A stretch of DNA of 18,908 nucleotides from Prevotellaceae bacterium UBA2738. GTDB taxonomy: Bacteria > Bacteroidota > Bacteroidia > Bacteroidales > Bacteroidaceae. Positions 13,639 through 18,908 of this stretch are shown here, piece by piece. Location of the stretch: assembly GCA_002353585.1 (NCBI GenBank), contig DEJW01000016.1, positions 5,470 to 24,377 of the forward strand. Direction: 5' to 3'. The translations under genes were made by a program, and so were the position numbers. A model generated the notes under the pieces. That model saw only the letters and a list, made by a program, of their open reading frames with translations. It did not search any database and was not told the DNA's origin. The stretch's first letter is position 1. Each line of letters opens with the position of its first letter.

Positions 13639-14988
13639 TTAGATTCTTGCCTCAAGGAAAATGATGAGAATGGCGATAGGCACCACCCAACGCAGAATCA
13701 TCAAGTGGATGAATGGCATCACACCTGAACCCTGATACCTCGCCTTAGGCACAAACCACCCTGTGAACAGCGATGTAGCCATGGCGCAGAGCGGAATAAG
13801 ATAGTCAGTGGTGAGGTTATTGGCGGCTTCGAAGAAATCCTGCCCCATCACCGTAAACTCCTTTACTGCGCCCGTCATAGAGAGTATGCACAGCGAATTG
13901 GTAACAAACTGTATCACAGCCACCACCATCACACTCTGATGACGGTTGAGAGGTCGCTTGGTGTCTTCTGATACCTCTTTCACGAATGCCACCATCACCT
14001 CCATCAGCGAGATGGTTGAGGTGATAGCAGCCACACACATCAGGGCAAAGAACGACACACTGGTCAGTGTGGGACAGAACATATTATGAAACACTGCAGG
14101 CAGGGTGACAAAGGTCAGCTGTGGTCCCTCGGCAGGACTGAATCCGTAGGCAAACACAGCTGGGAATACTATCATGCCAGCCAACAGCGACACTAAGATA
14201 ACGAGTGCTATCATCTGTATTGAGGTTGTCACCACTTCCTCTTCCTTATAGTCCATTGTCTCACCCTGTTCCTTTGGCATATATCCACCGTAGGTGATGA
14301 GGATGCCCAGACCTATTGACAGGGTGAAGAAACTCAGTCCCACAGCTCCGAGTATCACCTTCGGGGTGAGTTTCGAGAAGTCTGGCTCAAACAGGAATCG
14401 CAATCCCGCCGTTCCACCGTCGAGGAACACCATGTGTACAGCCATCACTATCAGCATAATGAACAGCAGAGGCATCAGTATCTTGCTCAGTCGCTCGATA
14501 CCCTTGTTCACCTCAAACCACAACACAGCCGCCGTCAGCACTATCGCCACTATGGCATAGCCTATCATCGTGGGAACATTATGCTCAAAAGCCTCGAAAA
14601 AGTCGGTCAGTCCCTCGGCATCCATTCCTGCAAAGGTGTTCATCGCTGCCTCCACCATGTAGTAGAAACACCATCCCGTAACCACGAAATAGAAACTCGT
14701 GAGCAGAGTAACCGTCACGAACGTGACCCACGACAGCCACTGCCAGTGGCTATTGCCGCTCAGCGTCCTGTATGCGCCATAGGCACTCTTGCCCGACAGC
14801 TTTCCTATCATAAATTCATTTATCACCAAGGGCAGTCCGAATATCAGCGAGCACACCACATAGAGTATGATGAACGCACCACCGCCGTTCTCGCCTACCA
14901 CGTAAGGAAACTTCCATATACTACCCAAACCAACGGCACTGCCAGCAGCAGCCAGCAATACACCAATTTTTGATGAAAATGAACCCAT
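13639..14988 (-). CDS. NSS (SLC6-like) sodium-dependent amino-acid transporter
   Basis: A 449-residue inner-membrane protein of about eleven membrane segments, the short bacterial form of the neurotransmitter:sodium symporter family. The TM1 signature is strong (GSAVGLGSIWKFPYVVGENG, residues 16-35), followed by GGGAF and the conserved NEFMIGK. The Asn of GLGN that helps bind sodium in LeuT is Ser here (residue 23); variants at this place are known among bacterial relatives. Substrate is probably an amino acid, possibly hydrophobic or aromatic, but not determinable. The start ATG at 14988-14986 is followed by MGSFSSKIGV, the usual N-terminus. It has a separate promoter candidate at 15114-15121 and a 5' leader containing a palindrome. 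Confidence 0.92.
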   Translation of the reverse strand: MGSFSSKIGVLLAAAGSAVGLGSIWKFPYVVGENGGGAFIILYVVCSLIFGLPLVINEFMIGKLSGKSAYGAYRTLSGNSHWQWLSWVTFVTVTLLTSFYFVVTGWCFYYMVEAAMNTFAGMDAEGLTDFFEAFEHNVPTMIGYAIVAIVLTAAVLWFEVNKGIERLSKILMPLLFIMLIVMAVHMVFLDGGTAGLRFLFEPDFSKLTPKVILGAVGLSFFTLSIGLGILITYGGYMPKEQGETMDYKEEEVVTTSIQMIALVILVSLLAGMIVFPAVFAYGFSPAEGPQLTFVTLPAVFHNMFCPTLTSVSFFALMCVAAITSTISLMEVMVAFVKEVSEDTKRPLNRHQSVMVVAVIQFVTNSLCILSMTGAVKEFTVMGQDFFEAANNLTTDYLIPLCAMATSLFTGWFVPKARYQGSGVMPFIHLMILRWVVPIAILIIFLEARI

Positions 14989-15065
14989 AACAGTCTGTCC
15001 TTTTATTTCTTTTATTTCTTTCTGTGCACCATAGCTATTATGCTGTCTCTCAGTTCCTTCTCTAC

Positions 15066-15078
15066 CACGTATTACGTG
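15066..15078. repeat. Small palindrome in the NSS transporter leader
   Basis: CACGT-ATT-ACGTG has perfect 5-bp arms and lies about 30 nt downstream of the predicted transcription start for the NSS gene. It could be a regulator site; weak on its own. Confidence 0.3.
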
Positions 15079-15113
15079 TTAGTGTTTATGTTTTAGTTTA
15101 TCGGTTTATGGGG

Positions 15114-15121
15114 CAAAGTTA
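15114..15121 (-). promoter_or_regulatory. Candidate -7 element of the NSS transporter gene
   Basis: The minus strand reads TAACTTTG, matching TAnnTTTG. No clear TTTG stands about 20 nt upstream (only TGTG-like sequence). A start near 15108 would leave a leader of about 120 nt. Confidence 0.5.
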
Positions 15122-15204
15122 TAAAAAAAAAATCTATATTACACACTTTTTGTAAAAAAAGTAAAAAATGTAGGCTACAAGCCTCCTGTTGCCAGCATAG
15201 AAAA

Positions 15205-15236
15205 AGAGGTCTGGCGAATTTCTCCGTCAGACCTCT
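15205..15236 (-). terminator. Rho-independent terminator of the hsp20 gene
   Basis: On the minus strand AGAGGTCTG pairs with CAGACCTCT; inside, CGGA pairs with TTCG (one wobble) around a GAAA tetraloop. Five T follow directly. It begins about 35 nt after the Hsp20 stop. Confidence 0.88.
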
Positions 15237-15253
15237 GATTATTCTTGAGGCAT

Positions 15254-15274
15254 GTAAGCCCAGTGTTTGCTTAC
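15254..15274 (-). repeat. Inverted repeat containing the Hsp20 stop codon and an ACTGGGC word
   Basis: GTAAGC (minus strand, 15274-15269) pairs with GCTTAC (15259-15254) around AAACACTGG. The TAA stop at 15273-15271 lies in the stem. The loop-to-stem word AAACACTGGGCT is also found, reverse-complemented, in the left-end element at 460-516. Confidence 0.5.
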
Positions 15275-15693
15275 AGTATCTCGATAGCCTTGGTAGCAGT
15301 TTCCTGCTTTGCGAGCTTAGGCATAGTGATGGTAAGTATGCCATCCTCCACCTTGGCTGCTATCTTGTCCTTCTCCACATCATCAGGCAGAGTGTAGTTC
15401 TGCTCGTAGTTAGAGTATGAGAACTCCCTGCGCAGATAGTGGTGCTGCTTGTCCTCATGCTTGTGTTCAGCCTTGTTCTCTATTGCCACGCTGAGGTTGC
15501 CGTCATTGTTGATGCTTACTCGGCAATACTCCTTCTTGATGCCTGGCGCAGCCACTTCCATGGTGTATGCATCCTTACTCTCCTTCACGTTTACTGCAGG
15601 TGCCGTAGCGTTAGCACGAGGCATAAAATCAGTGTTCAGGAAATCATCAAATACTGTTGGGAACCAACTGTTTTTAAACATTACTGGTAACAT
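15271..15693 (-). CDS. Small heat-shock protein Hsp20 (alpha-crystallin family)
   Basis: A 140-residue ATP-independent holdase that binds unfolding proteins in the cytoplasm. The alpha-crystallin domain spans about residues 32-128, with the consensus G-x-L-x4-P seen as GILTITMPK (118-126). The C-terminal IxI oligomerisation motif is IEI (137-139), and the N-terminal arm is typically rich in Phe and Trp (MFKNSWFPTVFDDF). A His/Lys-rich stretch (KAEHKHEDKQHH) sits in the dimerisation loop. The start ATG at 15693-15691 is fixed by a strong SD 7 nt upstream, rare in this phylum. A GNRA-capped terminator follows, so it is a single-gene unit. I found no convincing promoter in the 161-bp gap upstream. 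Confidence 0.96.
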   Translation of the reverse strand: MLPVMFKNSWFPTVFDDFLNTDFMPRANATAPAVNVKESKDAYTMEVAAPGIKKEYCRVSINNDGNLSVAIENKAEHKHEDKQHHYLRREFSYSNYEQNYTLPDDVEKDKIAAKVEDGILTITMPKLAKQETATKAIEIL

Positions 15694-15700
15694 AATTAAT

Positions 15701-15707
15701 ACCTCCT
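15701..15707 (-). promoter_or_regulatory. Strong Shine-Dalgarno sequence of hsp20
   Basis: AGGAGGT on the minus strand, 7 nt before the ATG, in the context TAGGAGGTATTAATTATG. Other genes in the window lack a comparable SD, so this gene may be translated unusually well. Upstream of it the word AACAAACA is repeated in TTTAAACAAACA and TTTAACAAACA (15714-15741). Confidence 0.75.
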
Positions 15708-15854
15708 ATTTTTTTGTTTGTTAAACTATGTTTGTTTAAAGAATCATTACTGAATCTTTTCACCCAACCATATCGCAATAAGCGTGCCTACACCTGTTTC
15801 GTGTCATTATGTCACCATATACAGTCAAGATGTCACATCACTCGCCGTGTGTAA

Positions 15855-16877
15855 CTAAAAAGTATACTGGCTCGGCGTCTTGCCAGTAAACTTATAAAAA
15901 GCTCTGCGGAAGGTAGATATACTGCTAAACCCACTTTCTGATGCTATGTACTCGAGTGTGTATTCAGGATGATCGCGCATGAGAGGAATGCTTTTTTTCT
16001 CTATACGCAACTGGTTTATGAAGTCATAAAACGATTGCTCGCATACTCCACTGAGGTACCTGCCCATATATGTGCGATTGGTCCGCATAAAATGAGCCAG
16101 ATCGTTTATCGTGAGGTTTTTGTTCAGATACAGTTCTCTTGACACCACCTTATTAACGAATGCTTCCCTGCTGATGGCGAGAGGGATGTCTGTTCCTGGG
16201 TTTACGGCCGGCTCTACTGGTATGCTGACAGGCTGGAAATGCCAACTGTAGTGTAGCACCATAGTCCATAAGACAAGAGTGGACAGATAATAAAGTATGT
16301 CGATGAACACAGAGGCATAGAGTGATGTGAACAGCCAACTCAGCTGACTGATGATGGCAAAGAGAAACACTGGTTTCAACCACGATATGTCGATATGCTC
16401 TATATTTGAATAGTTGCGCCTGATATAGTTGAGGTAACGCCTCACCTTCACATAGCCTGTTATGACCACTCCCCACGCATAGCACCACAGGAAGACGATG
16501 TAGGCATAGATTACCCTCTGTGTAGGACTGATGCCATATGCCACCGTGAACGAGGCAAAGGGCAAGGCAAGCAGCAACAACCTACGCAGTTTGGTCCACC
16601 CAGGCATGGTAACCTCAAATATAAATATGGTATAGGTGAGGGCTGAGAAACCGTCTATCAGCATTATCCAGTCGAGCACCCTGTGTGTGTACATATCAGG
16701 AAAGGTGATGACGATATCTTTAATATTCCACACTGCCCATACCGCCATTATCCAGCCCAGCACGCTCTGAAAACGAGTGCGCTCTCTGTGCAACACTAAT
16801 ATGTACAGCGAGCATGCGGCAAAGAAGGCTGTTGAGACACCTATGAGGAAAGAGGATATGTTGAACACGTTGTACAT
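15855..16877 (-). CDS. Membrane-anchored AraC-family transcription regulator
   Basis: A 340-residue protein with an N-terminal half of about six or seven hydrophobic segments (residues about 8-215, e.g. SSFLIGVSTAFFAACSLYIL) and a C-terminal AraC-type double helix-turn-helix (about 245-340: NLTINDLAHFMRTNRTYMGR, then YTLEYIASESGFSSISTFRR and FRRAFYKFTGKTPSQY). The design implies DNA binding from the membrane in response to a signal sensed there, as known for similar Bacteroidetes regulators. Ligand and targets are unknown; the adjacent hsp20 or the lipoprotein unit are candidates only by proximity. The start ATG at 16877-16875 lies 20 nt after a good -7 box (16905-16898). Confidence 0.9.
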   Translation of the reverse strand: MYNVFNISSFLIGVSTAFFAACSLYILVLHRERTRFQSVLGWIMAVWAVWNIKDIVITFPDMYTHRVLDWIMLIDGFSALTYTIFIFEVTMPGWTKLRRLLLLALPFASFTVAYGISPTQRVIYAYIVFLWCYAWGVVITGYVKVRRYLNYIRRNYSNIEHIDISWLKPVFLFAIISQLSWLFTSLYASVFIDILYYLSTLVLWTMVLHYSWHFQPVSIPVEPAVNPGTDIPLAISREAFVNKVVSRELYLNKNLTINDLAHFMRTNRTYMGRYLSGVCEQSFYDFINQLRIEKKSIPLMRDHPEYTLEYIASESGFSSISTFRRAFYKFTGKTPSQYTF

Positions 16878-16897
16878 GGCTCTGTGAGATTGTCTTG

Positions 16898-16931
16898 CAA
16901 AGATACAAATTTAATTTGAAAACACAGCAAA
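16898..16931 (-). promoter_or_regulatory. Promoter of the AraC-type regulator gene
   Basis: TTTG (16931-16928), 22 nt, then TATCTTTG (16905-16898) on the minus strand. The -7 box is perfect; the spacing is slightly long. The -33 element abuts the T-run of the terminator of the preceding unit (16938-16961). Confidence 0.6.
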
Positions 16932-16937
16932 AAATGA

Positions 16938-16961
16938 CCTGACGGATGCTACTCCGTCAGG
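16938..16961 (-). terminator. Rho-independent terminator after the lipoprotein gene
   Basis: CCTGACGGA (16938-16946) and TCCGTCAGG (16953-16961) form a perfect 9-bp stem with a 6-nt loop, with TCATTTTTT following on the minus strand. It lies about 25 nt past the lipoprotein stop. T-runs on both sides make it usable in both directions. Confidence 0.85.
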
Positions 16962-16986
16962 CTTTTCTTATTTTTTAACTCAGATA

Positions 16987-17754
16987 CTATTTTTCACCTA
17001 CCACGGCCTTTGCTGCCTCTATCTCCTCAGCCTTCTTGTCAGCCTCGAATTGCTCCTTGAGCTTCTTGTAGGCATCGGTGGTGCAGTCCATGATGCAGAA
17101 CTTGGCAATCTTTGCCCAACGCTTCATCTCGCTGGTATTGTGGCTCCTGGCGCTTGTAGAGCCTACTGAGACATAGGCTTTCGCCGTCAGCTTCGTGCCC
17201 TCCTTCGTCTGGTCTAAGCTCATCTCGCCGTCTTCCTTATACCACATGCCGCCCCTGTCGGTATCGATAGCCTTGCCGTCGGTGTCGATAGGAATCATGT
17301 AGTAATTACGGAACTGCGAATAATCTATCGTCTTGGTTATGCTGCCCTTTACTACTGCATAGATGCTGCCCTTGCCGCTGGCATCAATCTTCATGACGGG
17401 CTCCAGCTTTACAGCCACGCCCTCTTGCACCTCTACGGGAATTTCCTTGCCGTTGAGGGCTTCACGAGCGAGCAGCAGCTTGGCATCGCGCTCCTTCTCT
17501 GTCTCGTCAAATTCGGCACGAGCCTCTTGCATCTCTTTCTCCGTCAGTTGTCCTGAGAATATCTTTTCCCTGAGGTCAACAATCTTGTTGCAGTACTTAG
17601 CCGTGAGCATAGGCAGTTCGCCAAGCAGTCCGTCAGTAGGGATATCGTTGGCCTCAGCCTCGCTACCGCTTCCTCCACCACAACTTGTAAGTCCTAACAC
17701 GGCAAACGCCATTACAGCCATGAGGGCTGAAATCTTTTTCATTGTCTTTTTCAT
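16987..17754 (-). CDS. Lipoprotein of unknown function
   Basis: A 255-residue exported lipoprotein. The N-terminus has a positive start, a hydrophobic core and the lipobox LTSC, with Cys25 as the lipidation site followed by GGGSGSEAE. The body has a predicted helical, highly charged stretch (KEMQEARAEFDETEKERDAK, about 73-92), a middle part of likely beta-strands and a Lys/Glu/Ala-rich C-terminal helix. No enzyme motif is visible and I do not recognise the family. The ATG at 17754-17752 (MKKTMKK) is a natural signal start; Met5 is an alternative. It follows the secreted protein gene by 57 nt with no promoter or terminator between, so the two are probably co-transcribed. The spacer is a 7-bp tandem repeat. 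Confidence 0.8.
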   Translation of the reverse strand: MKKTMKKISALMAVMAFAVLGLTSCGGGSGSEAEANDIPTDGLLGELPMLTAKYCNKIVDLREKIFSGQLTEKEMQEARAEFDETEKERDAKLLLAREALNGKEIPVEVQEGVAVKLEPVMKIDASGKGSIYAVVKGSITKTIDYSQFRNYYMIPIDTDGKAIDTDRGGMWYKEDGEMSLDQTKEGTKLTAKAYVSVGSTSARSHNTSEMKRWAKIAKFCIMDCTTDAYKKLKEQFEADKKAEEIEAAKAVVGEK

Positions 17755-17769
17755 AAGCTTTTTATTTAA

Positions 17770-17811
17770 CTGTGAACTATGAACTGTGAACTATGAACTA
17801 TGAACTGTGAA
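17770..17811. repeat. 7-bp tandem repeat, six units (CTRTGAA)
   Basis: Units CTGTGAA, CTATGAA, CTGTGAA, CTATGAA, CTATGAA, CTGTGAA run without interruption from 17770 to 17811 and touch the stop codon of the upstream gene (17814-17812). They fill most of the 57-nt spacer before the lipoprotein gene. Confidence 0.9.
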
Positions 17812-18390
17812 CTACTCCTCCACTGGGTCCCACTCTATAGGCACATTCTTCAGGGTCAACTCGCCGCTGGCATCACCACACTTGGCAACAATCTTAACGA
17901 CAGCAAAGCTGGCAGTCTTACGCACTTTAAGGAACGGAGAACAGGTAATCTTGCAAGGAATGCCCTCTGTGACATCATATCTGTCAGAAACGCTCGGCAT
18001 ATTCATCTTATATACATTGCCATCAGCATCAAACGCCTGCGTCCTGCCCTGTCCCCAACTGCCTCCAAGGGCTATGCTGCTGACAGGTTCCTTAACGCTG
18101 ACACGCAATACCACCTCCACATTGCCAAAATTCTCGCTGGAGCTACGGCCAACAGCCTTAATCACCTCTACGCCCATTGACTTGCTGATAGGGTTCATCA
18201 CTATCACGCCGTTAGCCTGTTGCTGTGCCTGACCTGTAGCAACCTGAGCCTTGTCAGACGCCTTATCAAGTCCCTTATTCACCTTCTCGAGTCCCTTAGT
18301 CAGTTTACCCAAGAAGCCCTGAGCCTCTGCATACTGGGGCATAGCCAACATGCCCATTGCTACGATACAAATTACAAAAATCTTTTTCAT
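17812..18390 (-). CDS. Secreted protein of unknown function
   Basis: A 192-residue exported protein. The signal peptide ends at AEA (21-23) before Gln24. After it comes a short Lys-rich amphipathic stretch (GFLGKLTKGLEKVNKGLDKA, residues 25-44), then a Gln-rich linker (ATGQAQQQANG) and a beta-rich domain of about 130 residues with two Cys pairs in the order C..C and C (KITC, KCGD). No known catalytic motif is seen and I do not recognise the family. The start ATG at 18390-18388 (MKKIFVIC) fits a signal start. A -7 box lies about 45 nt upstream (18435-18442). It is the first gene of a two-gene unit with the lipoprotein. Confidence 0.8.
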   Translation of the reverse strand: MKKIFVICIVAMGMLAMPQYAEAQGFLGKLTKGLEKVNKGLDKASDKAQVATGQAQQQANGVIVMNPISKSMGVEVIKAVGRSSSENFGNVEVVLRVSVKEPVSSIALGGSWGQGRTQAFDADGNVYKMNMPSVSDRYDVTEGIPCKITCSPFLKVRKTASFAVVKIVAKCGDASGELTLKNVPIEWDPVEE

Positions 18391-18434
18391 TTTTCTGATT
18401 AGTTTAAGTTATACATGAAAAAACATCTCATCAG

Positions 18435-18442
18435 CAAAGGTA
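18435..18442 (-). promoter_or_regulatory. Candidate -7 element of the secreted protein/lipoprotein unit
   Basis: The minus strand reads TACCTTTG, matching TAnnTTTG; a start near 18429 gives a leader of about 40 nt. No TTTG stands at 19-21 nt upstream (one is at 11 nt). Confidence 0.5.
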
Positions 18443-18606
18443 GGGTTTTTATGCAAAAAACTTATTTTTTTCCTGTATCCTGCATGCGTCAATAAAACAA
18501 TTTTCATGCTTCAGCACCCAAATGCATGTGATATTTTCCGCCATTTCATCGTAGATTTTAACATTTGGCATTTCCATATAGGAACCAAGGCTGAACCTCC
18601 AGTTGT

Positions 18607-18691
18607 AAAAGCAATGCTTTTGCATGCAGAAGTAATGCTTTTAGCGCTAAAAGTAATGCTTTTATACACTAAAAGCAATGCCTCTGCAACG
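18607..18691. repeat. 21-bp-period palindromic array, right copy (four units)
   Basis: Units start at 18607, 18628, 18649 and 18671 (one base extra before the last). Cores AAAAGCAATGCTTTT and AGAAGTAATGCTTTT are joined by GCATGC and AGCGCT palindromes, as in the left array (945-1060). The stretch TAATGCTTTTAGCGCTA, continuing into AAGTAATGCTTTTA, is nearly identical in both arrays and has the same orientation. Confidence 0.8.
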
Positions 18692-18799
18692 TACTAAGTA
18701 TTAAGCAGTTACAAAGGTCATTTTGCACACTCTCAACCCATCGTTTTTGCACATTTTCGCTCTTTTGTGCATCTCCGTTTTTAACATTTCGGACTCTAT

Positions 18800-18823
18800 G
18801 CGTTGCAGCGTTGCAGTGTTGCA
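18800..18823. repeat. 8-bp tandem repeat, three units (GYGTTGCA)
   Basis: GCGTTGCA, GCGTTGCA and GTGTTGCA in register, followed by a decayed GTTACA. No gene is attached to it in the window. Confidence 0.7.
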
Positions 18824-18874
18824 GTTACAAAATTCCCTTTCCCCATACTTGGAATATGCCAATATTATTAATTA

Positions 18875-18898
18875 TATATATATATTAATATATATATA
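18875..18898. repeat. 24-bp AT-only palindrome
   Basis: Arms of 12 bp of alternating T and A meet at a TTAA centre inside a stretch of nearly 50 bp without G or C. Such DNA melts or extrudes easily. AT runs at 263-300 lie near the other edge of the window. Confidence 0.5.
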
Positions 18899-18908
18899 AT
18901 ATAATATT

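Larger units (their letters stand above)
18391..18908. other. Repeat-rich gene desert at the right end
   Basis: Apart from a -7 box for the secreted protein, I see no gene. The stretch holds the 21-bp-period array (18607-18691), three TGCACA/TGTGCA-type words between 18725 and 18770, an 8-bp GTTGCA repeat (18800-18823) and a long AT-only terminus (18860-18908) with a 24-bp palindrome. The plus-strand frame at 18506-18697 reads through the array and is not convincing. Confidence 0.7.

Noticed and set aside
16268..16488. Open frames overlapping the AraC regulator in other frames (e.g. 16153-16488)
   Set aside because: They overlap a clear membrane and helix-turn-helix protein and show no independent signals.
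945..18691. The two 21-bp arrays as ends of a transposon or integrated element
   Set aside because: They are direct, imperfect arrays in gene deserts with no transposase, integrase, tRNA or target-site duplication in the window; kept only as a repeat observation.
18506..18697. 63-residue plus-strand frame at the right end
   Set aside because: Its second half is translation of the 21-bp array and the first half has no support.

Overview
The window looks like a chromosomal segment of a Bacteroidales bacterium, most likely a Prevotella/Segatella-type gut organism. Four lines of sequence evidence support this. Several promoters have the Bacteroidetes form (TTTG, about 20 nt, TAnnTTTG). Most starts lack a Shine-Dalgarno sequence, with one clear exception. 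The products include a Bacteroidetes-type OMP_b-brl beta-barrel protein and small secreted or lipoproteins. Intergenic DNA is very AT-rich and full of short tandem repeats. No search could be run, so the genus is an inference. All genes seen lie on the minus strand.

Layout from left to right: (1) 1-164, the 5' end of a truncated unknown gene. (2) 165-1118, a gene desert packed with palindromes, an inverted pair of 11-bp tandem arrays, two related ~55-bp inverted-repeat elements and a 21-bp-period array. (3) 1119-12669, a four-gene operon read right to left: a DASS dicarboxylate-type transporter, then a membrane Cache/SpoIIE phosphatase fused to an RsbW-like ATPase, then a STAS anti-sigma antagonist, then a 2449-residue two-module NRPS ending in a thioester reductase (C-A-T-C-A-T-R). 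(4) 12849-13469, a beta-barrel outer-membrane protein. (5) 13639-14988, an NSS/SLC6 amino-acid transporter. (6) 15271-15693, an Hsp20 chaperone. (7) 15855-16877, a membrane-anchored AraC-type regulator. (8) 16987-18390, a two-gene unit encoding a secreted protein and a lipoprotein, both of unknown function. (9) 18391-18908, a second gene desert carrying the same 21-bp repeat as the left one.

The centre of interest is the operon. The NRPS should join two amino acids, possibly after N-acylation by its starter C domain, and release the product reductively as an aldehyde. Peptide aldehydes of this kind are protease inhibitors or cyclise to pyrazinones. The gene sits in one transcription unit with a complete partner-switching set (sensor phosphatase, kinase-type ATPase and STAS antagonist) and a carboxylate transporter. 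This suggests that synthesis is tied to an extracellular cue. The link to regulation is inferred from gene order only.

A second theme is a family of 7-bp-period repeats. They occur between genes and also inside the NRPS reading frame: at the same place in both adenylation domains and once in the reductase domain. Because 7 is not a multiple of 3, a change of one repeat unit there would break the frame.
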